Position numbers and translations under genes: made by a program. A stretch of DNA of 10,047 nt, from NCBI GenBank assembly GCA_025201765.1, contig MU623769.1:1-10047 (forward strand), read 5' to 3'. Shown here in pieces: positions 1 through 8,399 of this stretch (the first letter of the stretch is position 1; each line of letters starts with the position of its first letter). This stretch comes from Daldinia sp. FL1419. Its lineage: Eukaryota > Ascomycota > Sordariomycetes > Xylariales > Hypoxylaceae. The notes under the pieces are model-generated. The model did not search any database and was not told the origin of the DNA. It worked only from the letters and a program-made list of their open reading frames with translations.

Positions 1-53
1 TAAACCTATTTTAAAAATTATTATTATAAAGAAAAAAAAAAATAAAAATAAAA

Positions 54-85
54 ATTATTATTATTATTATTATTATTTATTATTA
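54..85. repeat. ATT/TTAT simple-repeat tract at the 3' edge of repeat copy A
   Basis: This is a run of ATT triplets with one TTAT unit. It lies against the conserved end (ATTACCCCAATTTACC) of repeat copy A. The other two copies of the family have a similar tract of different length at the same end (about 8961-8981 and 8368-8399). The tract therefore belongs to the element terminus, or to a preferred target, rather than being a chance microsatellite. Confidence 0.7.
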
Positions 86-714
86 CCCCAATTTACCTAA
101 AATATATTATAAATATCTAATTTATTTTTTAATATTTATTCTAAGTAAGAACCATATTCCAAAAAAAAACCTACCTATTATTTATCTAAACCAATTATAT
201 TATTATAATTTTAATTTTATTTTATGTTTTTATTAAAATTTACCTTTTAATAAAAATAATTAAATTTTAATATAAAAAAATATTTTATATATTATAATAC
301 CTAAACTTCATAAAATAATATAATAATAACCTAAATATAAAATAATAATAAAATTTAAAATAATTTCATTATTTTTTTTTATAAATAATAAAAATATTAC
401 TATATTATAAAGAAATTATTCTAAAAAAAGATTGAAATATATATAATTTATATAAAATATAAATATATATAAATAATTTTATATTTTTATAAAAAGTTAT
501 TATTCATTTTTACTTTTATAATTTTCTTTTTAATATTATAATATTATATTTATTTTTTAAAATGATTTAAAATGATACTACTAATTTATAATCTTTTCCA
601 ATTAATCTTAATCTTCTTTATATACTTTATTTATATTTTACAATATTATAATATAATATTATTATACCTATTACATTCATAATTTAATATTACTTTAAAA
701 AACTTATTTCATTT
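82..714 (-). mobile_element. RIP-degraded repeat copy A, probably a non-autonomous Helitron relative
   Basis: The segment aligns along its whole length, in the same orientation, with 8977-9612, and differs almost only by C/T and A/G transitions. About the first 215 bp (82-297) also match the reverse complement of 8158-8372, the 3' end of the Helitron in this window. On that basis the element's 3' end is at 82 and it runs leftward on the - strand. The inner 400 bp or so are shared only with copy B, and I see no protein in them. Sharing a 3' end with an autonomous element while differing internally is typical of non-autonomous Helitrons. The 5' end is uncertain: similarity to copy B fades at about 714, but the element may continue toward 821. 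Confidence 0.75.
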
Positions 715-746
715 TTATCTATATCTTTCTTATTTCATTAATTATA

Positions 747-821
747 TCACAATCCTAACTGACCAATCAGCTCCCAGAGAAGTCCCCCGCAATTTTGGAC
801 GTTTTCCACTACTGTACAACT
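747..821. other. G+C-rich, CpG-containing patch spared by RIP
   Basis: Between 751 and 820, 33 of 70 bases are G or C, against well under 20% around it. Two of the window's roughly twelve CpGs are here (788 and 800). It contains a CCAAT box (GACCAATCAG, 761-770). Read on the - strand from 814 it begins CAGTAGTGGAAAACGTCC and is flanked by TA at 815-816, a layout resembling a Tc1/mariner-type terminus. I found no partner inverted repeat. It could equally be the 5' part of copy A or a short single-copy remnant that RIP did not reach. Confidence 0.6.
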
Positions 822-1084
822 ATCTTTAATTAAAAATATATATAAATTATTTTAAAAAATTATAAATTTAATTAACTTTTAAATAATACTAATTATTAAT
901 ATTTTTAAATAAATTTTAAATTAATATAATAAATTAAAATAATTTTAAATTTTAATATATCTTGTGCATGCGTTTATAATTTCTTATAATGTGAAACCTT
1001 TTACATTTTTAAACCTAAATATTATATTATTAAATAAAAATTTATATTAATAAATTTCCTTAAAAATCATTTAATTAGGATTAA
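822..1084. other. AT-rich stretch with no recognisable feature
   Basis: No coding frame, RNA gene or repeat was recognised here. The only point of note is CTTGTGCATGCG at 961-972, which carries one of the few CpGs of the window. Confidence 0.5.
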
Positions 1085-1870
1085 TATATATTATTAATTA
1101 TTAATTTTTATAATATGGGGAGTTATAAAAATTTCTGTACTTTTATAAGATTATTTAACTATTTATAATATTAAATATTTATTAATTTTATTTAATTTTA
1201 ATATTAATTAAAATTAATTTTTATTACCTATTTATTTTATATTATAATATAAGAAATTATAAAATAACATATTAATAAATAATTTTATAAATTTTTAAAT
1301 ATTATTTATAACCTTATTTATAATATAGATTTATAATTTTTATTAATTTTTATTAATTTTATTTAATCTTAAAATTAATTAAGATTAATTTTTATTATTT
1401 ATTTATTTTATATTATGGTATGGGAAATTATAAGATAATATATTAATAAATAATTTTATAAACCCCTAAATATTACCTATAATTTTATTTACAATATAAA
1501 TTTATAATTTTTATTAATTTTTATTAATTTTGTTTAACTTATTTATTTTATATTATAATATAGGAAATTGTAAAATAACATATTAGTGGATAATTTTGTA
1601 AATTTTTAAATATTATTTATAATCTTATTTATAATATAAATTTATAATTTTTATTAGTTTTTATTAATTTTATTTAATTTATTTATCTTATATTATAGTA
1701 TAAGAAATTATGAAATAACATATTAGTAGATGATTTTGTAAATCTTTAAAAATTATTTATAATTTTATTTATAATATAGATTTATAATATTTATTAATCC
1801 TTACTAATTTTTACTTTAATTTTAAATTTAATTTTTATTATTAATCTTAATTTATAATATAGAATATCTA
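1085..1870. repeat. Tandem array with units of about 134, 171, 140 and 140 bp
   Basis: A shared block (about TATAATATAAGAAATTATAAAA, then a run ending ATTATTTATAATC) recurs. Its first instance is TATAATATGGGGAGTTATAAAA at about 1109. Later units are marked by TATTTATTTTATATTAT at 1229, 1400, 1540 and 1680, which gives spacings of 171, 140 and 140 bp; the first interval is about 134 bp. The 171 bp unit carries about 31 bp extra containing a short inverted repeat (AATCTTAAAATTAATTAAGATT). A partial copy without the full block ends the array near 1870. Units differ mainly by transitions. No unit has a long open frame, so I take this as a non-coding minisatellite, possibly internal to an unrecognised element. 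Confidence 0.85.
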
Positions 1871-2822
1871 ATAGAATATACTAAAAATTAATTATATAAA
1901 TTTATAATTAATACCTTTTTTTTTATATTTTTAAAAATTAATATTAATTGTTAATAAAAATTTGAAACCGCATTTTTGAAATTAAGGATCTTAATAATTT
2001 ATAATTAAAAATAAATAAGGGTAGTGAAGTTACTTCCACTCCCAATTAATATAAATAGGATAATTATAAAAATTATTAAATATTTTTTATAATTATATTA
2101 TTAAAAAAAATTATTATTATAAAAAATAATATAATTTTATAATTTAATATAAAATATTTATTACTTATTTTTTTTATTATATTTTTAAAATTAATAATTA
2201 TTTTAAAAATTTAATTAATATTAATTAAAAAATTTTAAATCCTTAATATTAAAATTAACCTTTATATTTTTAATATATTATTTTTATTTATATTTTTAAA
2301 ATGTTTTTTTGATATACCTATAATCTTAAAAATATAATTTTATTTTACATAAATTTTTTATTAAAACCTAATAAAAAATATCAAATTTATACATAAATAA
2401 AATCTTACAAATTTTTCAAGGTTTTAATGGACGATTCTATTTGCTTCAATTATAAAAATTTTACGCCTGAAAAAGGGGATTTATAATGTAAATATTATTC
2501 TATTTAAAACCTTACCACTTCTAAAACCTTTAAATTATATTTATATAATACAATTCTTAAATTATATAAACTTTTTCCAAATATATTTTCTTAAATAATA
2601 ACGCTAATTAAACAAATTTTTTAAAATATAAATAATAATAATTAAGATTATTTAATTTTTTATATAAATTTTAATTTATTATTATTAATTTATAACTTTT
2701 TCTAATATTATAAATTTAAAAAAAATAAAATTATAATTATATTTTCTTTATTAAATAATATTACCCTTTTCTTAAAATTAATAACCAAATTATAAAATAT
2801 CCTTAACCATTAAAAATATAAA
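1871..2822. other. AT-rich stretch without a recognised gene
   Basis: No protein similarity was recognised on either strand. Two small islands stand out: an imperfect palindrome at 2019-2043, and a less mutated patch at about 2418-2480 with CpGs at 2432 and 2464. The 5' terminus of the Helitron may lie in or after this stretch, but I could not find a 5' TC boundary that copy A or B would confirm. Confidence 0.5.
2019..2043. other. Imperfect palindrome, head-to-head arms
   Basis: The 25 bases read GGGTAGTGAAGT, T, ACTTCCACTCCC. The two arms are near reverse complements (GGG-T-AGTG-AAGT against GGG-AGTGG-AAGT) with one small shift. It is more G+C-rich than its surroundings. It could be two abutting transposon ends or an excision footprint; nothing confirms this. 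Confidence 0.4.
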
Positions 2823-3198
2823 TTTGCAAATTAAATTAATATTAATCGTAAATTATTTACTCCATTTAAAATTAAATAAAATTACTTTAAAAATAATTTA
2901 ATAAATAATAACAATAAGAATTTTATAAAAGGTTCTAATATTAATTTATTTTCTTCTAACCCTATTATTAAATAAAAACTTCAGCTACTAATACCTTATT
3001 CTAAAAAACAAAAAACTAATAAAGATAAATAAAGAATTAAATTTCTTATTTAATATAATTTTATAAATGATTTTAATAATGGTGAATTAAAAATAATCTT
3101 TATTCTTAATTTTTTTAAGATAAATATAATAAAAAAAAAAAAGTAAAAATAAATAAATTATCAATATTTTTTTTATATTTTATAATAAATATATAAAT
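2823..3198 (+). pseudogene. Possible coding relic, unrecognised product
   Basis: In the frame starting at 2823 the translation runs about 125 codons with five internal stops, all TAA. In sequence this AT-rich, a random frame should meet a stop about every eight codons. The stops could be former CAA codons. Readable pieces include NFIKGSNINLFSSNPIIK (2913 on) and YNFINDFNNGELKIIFILNF (about 3057 on). I recognise no domain. It lies upstream of, and on the same strand as, the Helitron protein, so it may be an N-terminal part of that protein, a separate cargo gene, or chance. A protein search with stops masked would decide. Confidence 0.35.
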
Positions 3199-3492
3199 AT
3201 ATAAATATATAAATATTAATTTATAAATATTAAAATTATTTTTTAAAAAAAATTTTATTATTAACTCCCTTTTTCAAAAATTATTATTTCCTAATAAATA
3301 TTCCTATTTTTATAAAAATATATATTAAATACAAAAGGATTTAAAACCCTTCTAAAATATATATAAATTTTAATACCAATTTTTTTTATAAAATATATTA
3401 ATTATATTATACTTTAAAATAATGCTAACCATTAGAAAAACTCAATCCAAATATAATAAATACTTTTAAAAGAATTTAAATTAAAATATTAA
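3199..3492. other. AT-rich interval between two coding traces
   Basis: Nothing was recognised. A short run of ATAAATAT units lies at about 3185-3215. Frame traces continue from 3421 toward the 111 bp array, but they are too broken to call. Confidence 0.4.
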
Positions 3493-3920
3493 TTCCTATT
3501 AAATAAAATTATTTTTTTAAAAAATTAATAATATTAAAAAACTATTTTAAATTATCCATATCCATTCAATCATATAAAATTCTTAAATAATAATAATTAA
3601 AATATTCTACCAAATAAAATCACCTTTTTAAAAGGTTAATAATATTAGAAGATTATTTAGAGATTCTTATACCTATTTAATTATATAAAATTCTTAAATA
3701 ACAATAATTAAGATTTCCTATTAAATAAGATTATTTTATTAAAAAACCAATAATATTAAAAGATCATTATAAGTCTTTTATATTTATTTAATCATATAAA
3801 ACCCTTAAATAATAATAATCAAGGCTTCTTATTAAATGAAATTACCCTATTAAAAAACCAATAATATTCATAATTAATTAACCATATAAAAGCCATAATC
3901 AATAAAAATCAAAACCTTCT
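3493..3920 (+). repeat. 111 bp tandem array, in frame as a 37-residue repeat
   Basis: The block AATAATATT(A) recurs at 3527, 3638, 3749 and 3860, exactly 111 bp apart each time. Since 111 is 37 codons, all units stay in one frame (codons starting at 3493, 3604 and 3715). Each unit reads about F-L-L-N-K-I-x-x-L-K-N-Q, a variable middle, then LYLFNHIKPLNNNNQ. Stops within units are TAA or TAG, at positions explained by CAA, TGG or similar codons. About three and a half units are visible; the last is shortened and continues into HIKAIINKNQNLLYN. Constant period, constant frame and RIP-type stops indicate a former coding minisatellite, possibly an N-terminal extension of the Helitron protein. I recognise no known repeat family. 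Confidence 0.8.
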
Positions 3921-4289
3921 GTACAATATTTATCTTAATTATTAAAAAATAGTTTTTTAATAATCAAAATCCATAATAATAAGATCATAAATAAACAATA
4001 TAATATATATAATATATTACATTAATTAATCAAATAATTAAAAAATAAAATAAAAAAAATTAAAATTTATAATTTATATTATAAAAATAAAAATATTAAT
4101 TTAATAAAAATTTATAAATTACTTAAATTTTTATAATTACTATTTATTAAGATTAATTTTAAAATTAAATTATTTAAAAAAAATATTTAATATTATAATT
4201 TAACATTTATTTTTACCTTTATATATTATAAATCTATTAATCATTCCAATAATAATATAAAATTAAATTATTTTTAAATATAAAGAATT

Positions 4290-4520
4290 TTATATTACTA
4301 AATTAACCTAATAAATATGGTATTAAATAAAAGATTATAATATGTTCAATTATATTTTTACAATTTGTAAATAACTTTTTAATATTAAATAATAATAAAT
4401 AATAACAATTTAAATATAAATATCTTAATATAATTATTTAAAAAGATCTATAAGAAAAATCCCTATATGAAGAAATATATTACTATTTAAGAATAATTGC
4501 AGAACATTATATATTAATTA
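4290..4520 (+). other. N-terminal conserved segment of the Helitron protein
   Basis: In the frame of 4316 the translation reads YGIK, stop, KIIICSIIFLQFVNNFL. This follows the family pattern of a YGYxGHxIxFPQxVxxF-like stretch ahead of the Rep domain. In the frame of 4458 it reads NPYMKKYITI, stop, E, stop, LQN, matching the NNPYYRDIxIxxxRLxxLP-like block. The two blocks are in different frames, so there is an indel between about 4380 and 4458. Confidence is lower than for the Rep and helicase parts because the matches are short. Confidence 0.6.
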
Positions 4521-4639
4521 AAAAAAAGTAAAATTAATTAAATTTAAATTAAAATAATTTTAAAATTAAATCTAAATTTTATTATTAAAGAAAATATTGA
4601 TTAGAAATAAGAAAATCTTTTAATAATAAATAATATTAT

Positions 4640-5860
4640 TAAAATTATTCCGGATATATTTAATATAAAATAATAATAAAAAAAAATTATTTTAACCAAA
4701 TAAGATATTTTGGGTTTTTTTATATATTTTTATATAAAAATCCTAGTTGTTTACTTATTTTATATATTCTTTTTTTATTTTTTAATATGGTTATATAAAG
4801 GGATTGAATAAAATTTAACAATATTTATTAGTGGACGTAACTATAAAAAAATAAATTTAATGTTATAACAATATTTTCAGTTTTATCTTCATAATTGCTA
4901 TTAATAAGAATTAATACCTTTCATTTTTAAATAACTCTTTCAATAATATTTAATTAATATTTAAATTATAACAAAATAAAACCTTTTTAATTAATTATAA
5001 TATAAGTAAAATAATTTTTGTAAGGTTTTTAAAAATGACCTTAATAACGTAATATTAACCAAAAATATTAATATATTATTAATTAAGTATATCACTTACT
5101 TACTAATAACATTCACAAATTTGGAAAGATTTATATTTCATTATTATTAAGATTTAATAATTATTATTCATAAATTTAATTATCCAACATTATTTATTAT
5201 TTTTATAATAAACTTAAATTAACCAAAAATTAAAAAAGAATTTTTTCTAGAATAGATTGTAAGCAATTAGTCCAATATTGGTGTAAAAGTCTTTAATTAA
5301 AAATATATAGCATTTTTAAAGGATATAAAATTACAATTATATTTTAAAATATATATAGGATTAATGTGAATTATTAAATATTAAAAATGAGGTTTATTGT
5401 ATATATATTGTTTAATCTTTTTGATGAATATTAATTATAATTTTTATTTATAATTAATATATATTAATAAAATAATTTGTACAGAAATACTTGGGTTAAA
5501 TATTAATTTAAATAATATTTTATAAAAAATAATATTTTCAAATATAATATATGGACCTTATGGGTAGAATAAGCCAAATTTTTCATGTATGGTTAAGAAT
5601 ACCTACTCTAAGGGCTTTTTAAAACCATTCTATGTTGAAACAATAATAAACCCCAATAATTATCCAACTTATAGGTAAAGGCTTACAACCAAAATCCTTA
5701 ATAATAATTTGGAGTTGCAAATATTCAATAATAATTAAATAATCCCATACAACTTTTATTTAAACTAAAAATACCAAATTTATATTAATATAAAAATATA
5801 TATTTCAATTAAAATTATTAAATATATTTATAAATATATTTATAAAAATAATAATGAAAT
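4640..5860 (+). other. Helitron_like_N / Rep (HUH endonuclease) domain relic
   Basis: The order of family motifs is kept. YSFFIF-stop-YGY at 4765 stands for YPLLFPYG. A QQY-like block at about 4866 and an ENRL-like block at about 4903 follow. LLITFT at 5100 stands for LFITFTCNP. FLE-stop-IVSN at about 5244 leads into VKVFN, for LPGQTASDRPDLVARVF. The HUH block is at 5370-5426. A block ending YGPYG at 5550 stands for MIHGPCG. SCMVKNTYSKGFLKPF at about 5586 stands for CMxNGKCSKxFPKPF. IIPYN at about 5736 precedes KYQIYINIKIY, for KYNAHINVEIC. KYIYKYIYK at 5820-5846 is the catalytic-tyrosine region. The Y-x3-Y pair (5823 and 5835) is intact, while the histidines are lost. Confidence 0.9.
5370..5426 (+). 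other. HUH motif of Rep with both histidines mutated to tyrosine
   Basis: The codons read I-I-K-Y-stop-K-stop-G-L-L-Y-I-Y-C-L-I-F-L-M, matching the family's IEYQKRGLPHxHxLIFL. The two metal-binding histidines are TAT codons at 5400 and 5406, each one C-to-T change from CAT. The stops at 5382 and 5388 replace Q and R (CAA to TAA, CGA to TGA). The change is enough to abolish nicking. Confidence 0.9.
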
Positions 5861-6500
5861 TATTACATATTTATAAATAAAAAAGATATAAATTGATCTT
5901 AATTAATAAATTTAAAATTATAACAAAATTAATAAATATTTACATAATCAATTTATTAAATTTTTTAAAATTATAAATTAAATATTTAAATATCCTATTC
6001 ATAATATTAAACCTAATATTTAATTTTTGGTTATTTACTTTTTTAGTAAGGATAAATTGATTTATAATATAAATAAAAATATAAAATTGTTGGTATAAAT
6101 GGTTGAATAGAGTTATTCAATATTAACCACATAGTTTAACTATAATAAAAATAATTAAAATAAATGATATATCTTATATCAAAACTTTCCTAATAATTTC
6201 TGGTAATTTTTTGGGAAGAAATGGGTTAAATATATGTATAAAATAAAAGGAAAAATTAGCTATATTTATTTTATCCATTTAAAAATTAAAAAGAAATTTT
6301 ACCTACAAATATTACTTATAATGGTTCTAAAAGTTATTAATTAATTAGATTTACTTACCTACAAAAATATTTAATATAATATTTTCCAATAAATTTGTAA
6401 AGTATAAGGCCTACTAAAAGATAAAAAATATTAGGAATATTTTTTCAAAAAAATAAATATATTTGTTTCTAATAAATAATTAAAGATCATATTTATTTAT
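5860..6500 (+). other. Helitron-specific linker region between Rep and helicase
   Basis: The same frame continues. KYLHNQFIKFFKIIN followed by YPIHNIKPNI (about 5934-6026) matches the family's YLxxRYIxxxEAxWRIFxFPIHxxxPxV. ILTT-stop-FNYN followed by YQNFPNNFW (about 6120-6203) matches LTxWFxxN...YxxFPxxFxW. GKKWVK at 6213 precedes KFYLQILLIMVL at about 6294, for ERFYLRLLLxxVxG. Then come LDLLTYKNI, for FEDLRTVxGV, and GLLKDKKY at about 6408, for ARGLLEDDxEW. Stops match W, Q and R positions. The block is diagnostic of Helitron proteins and separates this from free-standing Pif1 helicases. Confidence 0.88.
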
Positions 6501-6779
6501 ACTATTAATAATAATAACTACCAACTACCTTTAAATATATAAATTAAATATAAAAAATAATTTTATAATAATTTATTAAGGATAATAATAGGTTATCCTA
6601 ATCTATCAATCCCTATCAAAATAACTTATCTTAATTATAAACTTTATTTAATTAAGTAGGTTATTATAAAAAATCAAAATTAATTAAAAATTAATTTCCC
6701 TAATTTTATTTATAATTAAAAAAAAGAAAAAAAAAATTAACTTTTAAATAATAAATTAAATTACAATAAAAAGCAAAAA

Positions 6780-8150
6780 GTAATTTTATAGAACCAAACA
6801 CTATTTAAACTTAATAAATACCAATGCTTTACATTTAAAATAATTACAAAAATAATATAAAATAATCCTTACAATATACATTTTTACCTTTAAGGCATTG
6901 TTAAAATTGGAAAAACCTTTTTATATTTAATATTTTACCATTATTATTATTTGGAAGGTAAAATAGTTTTATACATAACTTCATTAAAAATAACAACTCT
7001 TTTATTATTTAGAAAAAAAATAGTTCATTTATGATTTAATATTCCAATTGAGTTTAATATTAATTTAATTTATTCTATTTAACAAGAATTAATAGTTATT
7101 AAACTCTTCTAACAAATATTATTAATTATTTAAGATAAAATAACCATATAACATAAATACACTTTTAAAGTTATTTATAAAATATTATATAATATATAAA
7201 AAAATAATTTATTATTTAATAATATTTTTATTCTTTTTAGAAAAGATTTTACATAAATTTTATTTGTGGTTTGGAAAGGGTTATACTTGCAAATCATTAA
7301 TACTTATTTATAAAATTTATTTATATGGATTTAGTTTTAATAGTTAATTCTTATTATAAATATGAAGGTTGTATAAATAGATATAAATAATATTAAATTT
7401 ATTAGATAATTTTATAAAATTTCTTATAATTTCAGGTAAAATAAAATAATTTTATTATTTAACTTAATAAAAATGTTTAAAAATAATTAGTAACTATATA
7501 ATTATATATATTTTCAAATATTATTAAATATAGTTAATCAAATTTTTATAGCCTTTTTTACCTAATATATTCTATTTATATATAATATTTTAGTTAATAT
7601 AATCAATAATAACCTATTTTAAAAAATTTTTAGAAAATTTAAGATATATTAATTTATTAATAATTATATTATAATAAATAATAAAAATCTTTATTAATTA
7701 TTAATAAAAATAATATAATTTTTACAACTAATAAAAATACCCTTAATTAAATTATAATTAAAAATTAATATTTTAATTATATTATTATATAATTTAAATC
7801 CTAATAAAAGTCTTTATAATAATATTTAATTGGTAATTATTTAATTTCAAAGGTATAATATTAAAATATAAATAATTAAAGAAAAGTTTAATAAAAAGAT
7901 TTATATAATTCTTAAAATAAAATTAATTTAAAATAATAATAATTATTATTTTTATAATTTTAATAATAATTTTTATTTTTAATTTATTTTATTATAATTA
8001 TAAATAAATTATAAAGTTAATTTTTTAATATTATTAATATTAATTTATATTTTTTACCTTTTATTTATAACTAATTTTATATGGCAATGTTTAAGGTTAA
8101 GAACATTTAAAGGTTAAAAGTATTAAAATTACTTAAATTAAATTTAAATT
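6780..8150 (+). other. Pif1-like helicase domain relic of the Helitron
   Basis: LNKYQCFTFKII (6810) matches LNxxQxxAFxxI. The Walker A block (6894-6920) reads GIVKIGKTF, for GPxGTGKTF. KIVLYITSLKITTLLL (6957 on) stands for KIVLAVASSGIAALLL, followed by a block for GGRTAHSRFKIP. Walker B at 7125 reads II-stop-DK, for IIWDE, so the catalytic glutamate is lost. KDFT-stop-IL (7242) stands for GDFRQxLP. LILIINMK (7344) stands for LTxNMR. KLxLKINILIILLYNLNP (about 7752-7802) stands for LKVGxPVMLLRNLNP. The last blocks, NINLYFLPFIY followed by FYMAMFKVKN (about 8033-8104), stand for the GQLYVALSRV end and are in another frame. Confidence 0.93.
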
Positions 8151-8157
8151 TTTTAAA

Positions 8158-8372
8158 TATAATATATAAAATATTTTTTTATATTAAGGTTTATTTATTT
8201 TTATTAAAAGGTAAATTTTAATAAAAGTATAAAATAAAATTAAAATTATAATAATATAATTTAATTAAATAAATAATCAGTAGGTTTTCTCTGAAATATA
8301 GTTTCTACCTAGAATAAATACTAAAAGATGGATTGGATAGCTGTAATATATTCTAAGTAAATTGGGGTAATA
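8158..8372 (+). mobile_element. 3' terminal segment of the Helitron (repeat copy C)
   Basis: The reverse complement matches 82-297 and about 8979-9193 closely, with transition differences. It overlaps the last 20 or so codons of the RepHel relic, up to the TAA at 8219, and then covers the 3' non-coding end. Upstream of 8158 the similarity stops abruptly, because this copy continues into coding sequence while copies A and B do not. It is the least mutated of the three copies in places, for example 8280-8346. It is followed by the simple-repeat tail. Confidence 0.85.
8281..8311 (+). other. Possible subterminal hairpin with CTAG
   Basis: TAGGT (8281-8285) pairs with ACCTA (8307-8311), and inside it GAAA (8293-8296) pairs with TTTC (8302-8305). 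CTAG at 8309-8312 overlaps the distal arm. Helitron 3' ends normally have a hairpin about 10 bases before a terminal CTRR. Here the spacing is wrong and the shared repeat continues past it, so the role is uncertain. Confidence 0.3.
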
Positions 8373-8399
8373 ATAAATAAATAAATAAATAAATAATAT
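8368..8399 (+). repeat. TAAA/TAA simple-repeat tail at the Helitron 3' edge
   Basis: About five AAAT units follow GGGGTAATAAT. The equivalent edges of copies A and B also have TTAT/ATT tracts of different length, and sequence beyond the tracts is unrelated in the three copies. The tract therefore marks the element boundary. Confidence 0.75.

Larger units (their letters stand above)
4200..8221 (+). pseudogene. Helitron RepHel protein (Rep endonuclease plus Pif1-like helicase), RIP-inactivated
   Basis: RepHel nicks and joins single-stranded DNA through its HUH Rep domain and unwinds it with a superfamily 1 helicase. Read through stops, the order is: N-terminal Helitron segment (about 4290-4520), Helitron_like_N/Rep (about 4640-5860), linker (about 5860-6500), helicase (about 6780-8150). 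The frame is constant from 5043 to about 8009. Frame changes occur near 5030, probably near 4870, at one or more points between 4380 and 4765, and near 8012. Stops fall where the family has Q, R or W, and many other differences are C-to-T or G-to-A (H to Y, E to K, P to L or S). No start codon can be assigned. The first in-frame stop after the last motif is TAA at 8219. The length fits the 1,300-1,800 residues of fungal RepHel proteins. The assignment rests on many ordered motifs and is secure. Confidence 0.93.
2820..8399 (+). mobile_element. Autonomous Helitron relic, heavily RIP-mutated
   Basis: Helitrons are DNA transposons that move by rolling-circle replication using one RepHel protein. 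The + strand carries the remains of such a protein (about 4200-8221), followed at once by a 3' segment that recurs at both edges of the window. The right boundary at 8372, plus a simple-repeat tail to 8399, is set by where the three copies stop matching. The left boundary is not determined; 2820 is the start of the first possible coding trace and could be wrong by more than a kilobase. The canonical CTRR 3' end is not clear: CTAG occurs at 8309-8312, but the shared sequence continues for about 60 bp beyond it. The element cannot be active. Confidence 0.8.

Noticed and set aside
1085..3920. CRISPR-like arrays
   Set aside because: The repeats are contiguous long tandem units without short direct repeats and unique spacers.
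5540..5760. Coding frame on the - strand (46 codons open)
   Set aside because: It is a shadow of the + strand Rep domain, which matches known motifs in order.
6213..6240. GKKWV resembling a pogo/Fot1 transposase motif
   Set aside because: The surrounding residues match the Helitron linker, in the same frame as the Rep and helicase domains.
8158..8399. 5'-truncated LINE or SINE 3' end with tail
   Set aside because: The tail fits, but the upstream sequence is continuous with the Helitron helicase, not reverse transcriptase. No tRNA-like A or B box was seen.
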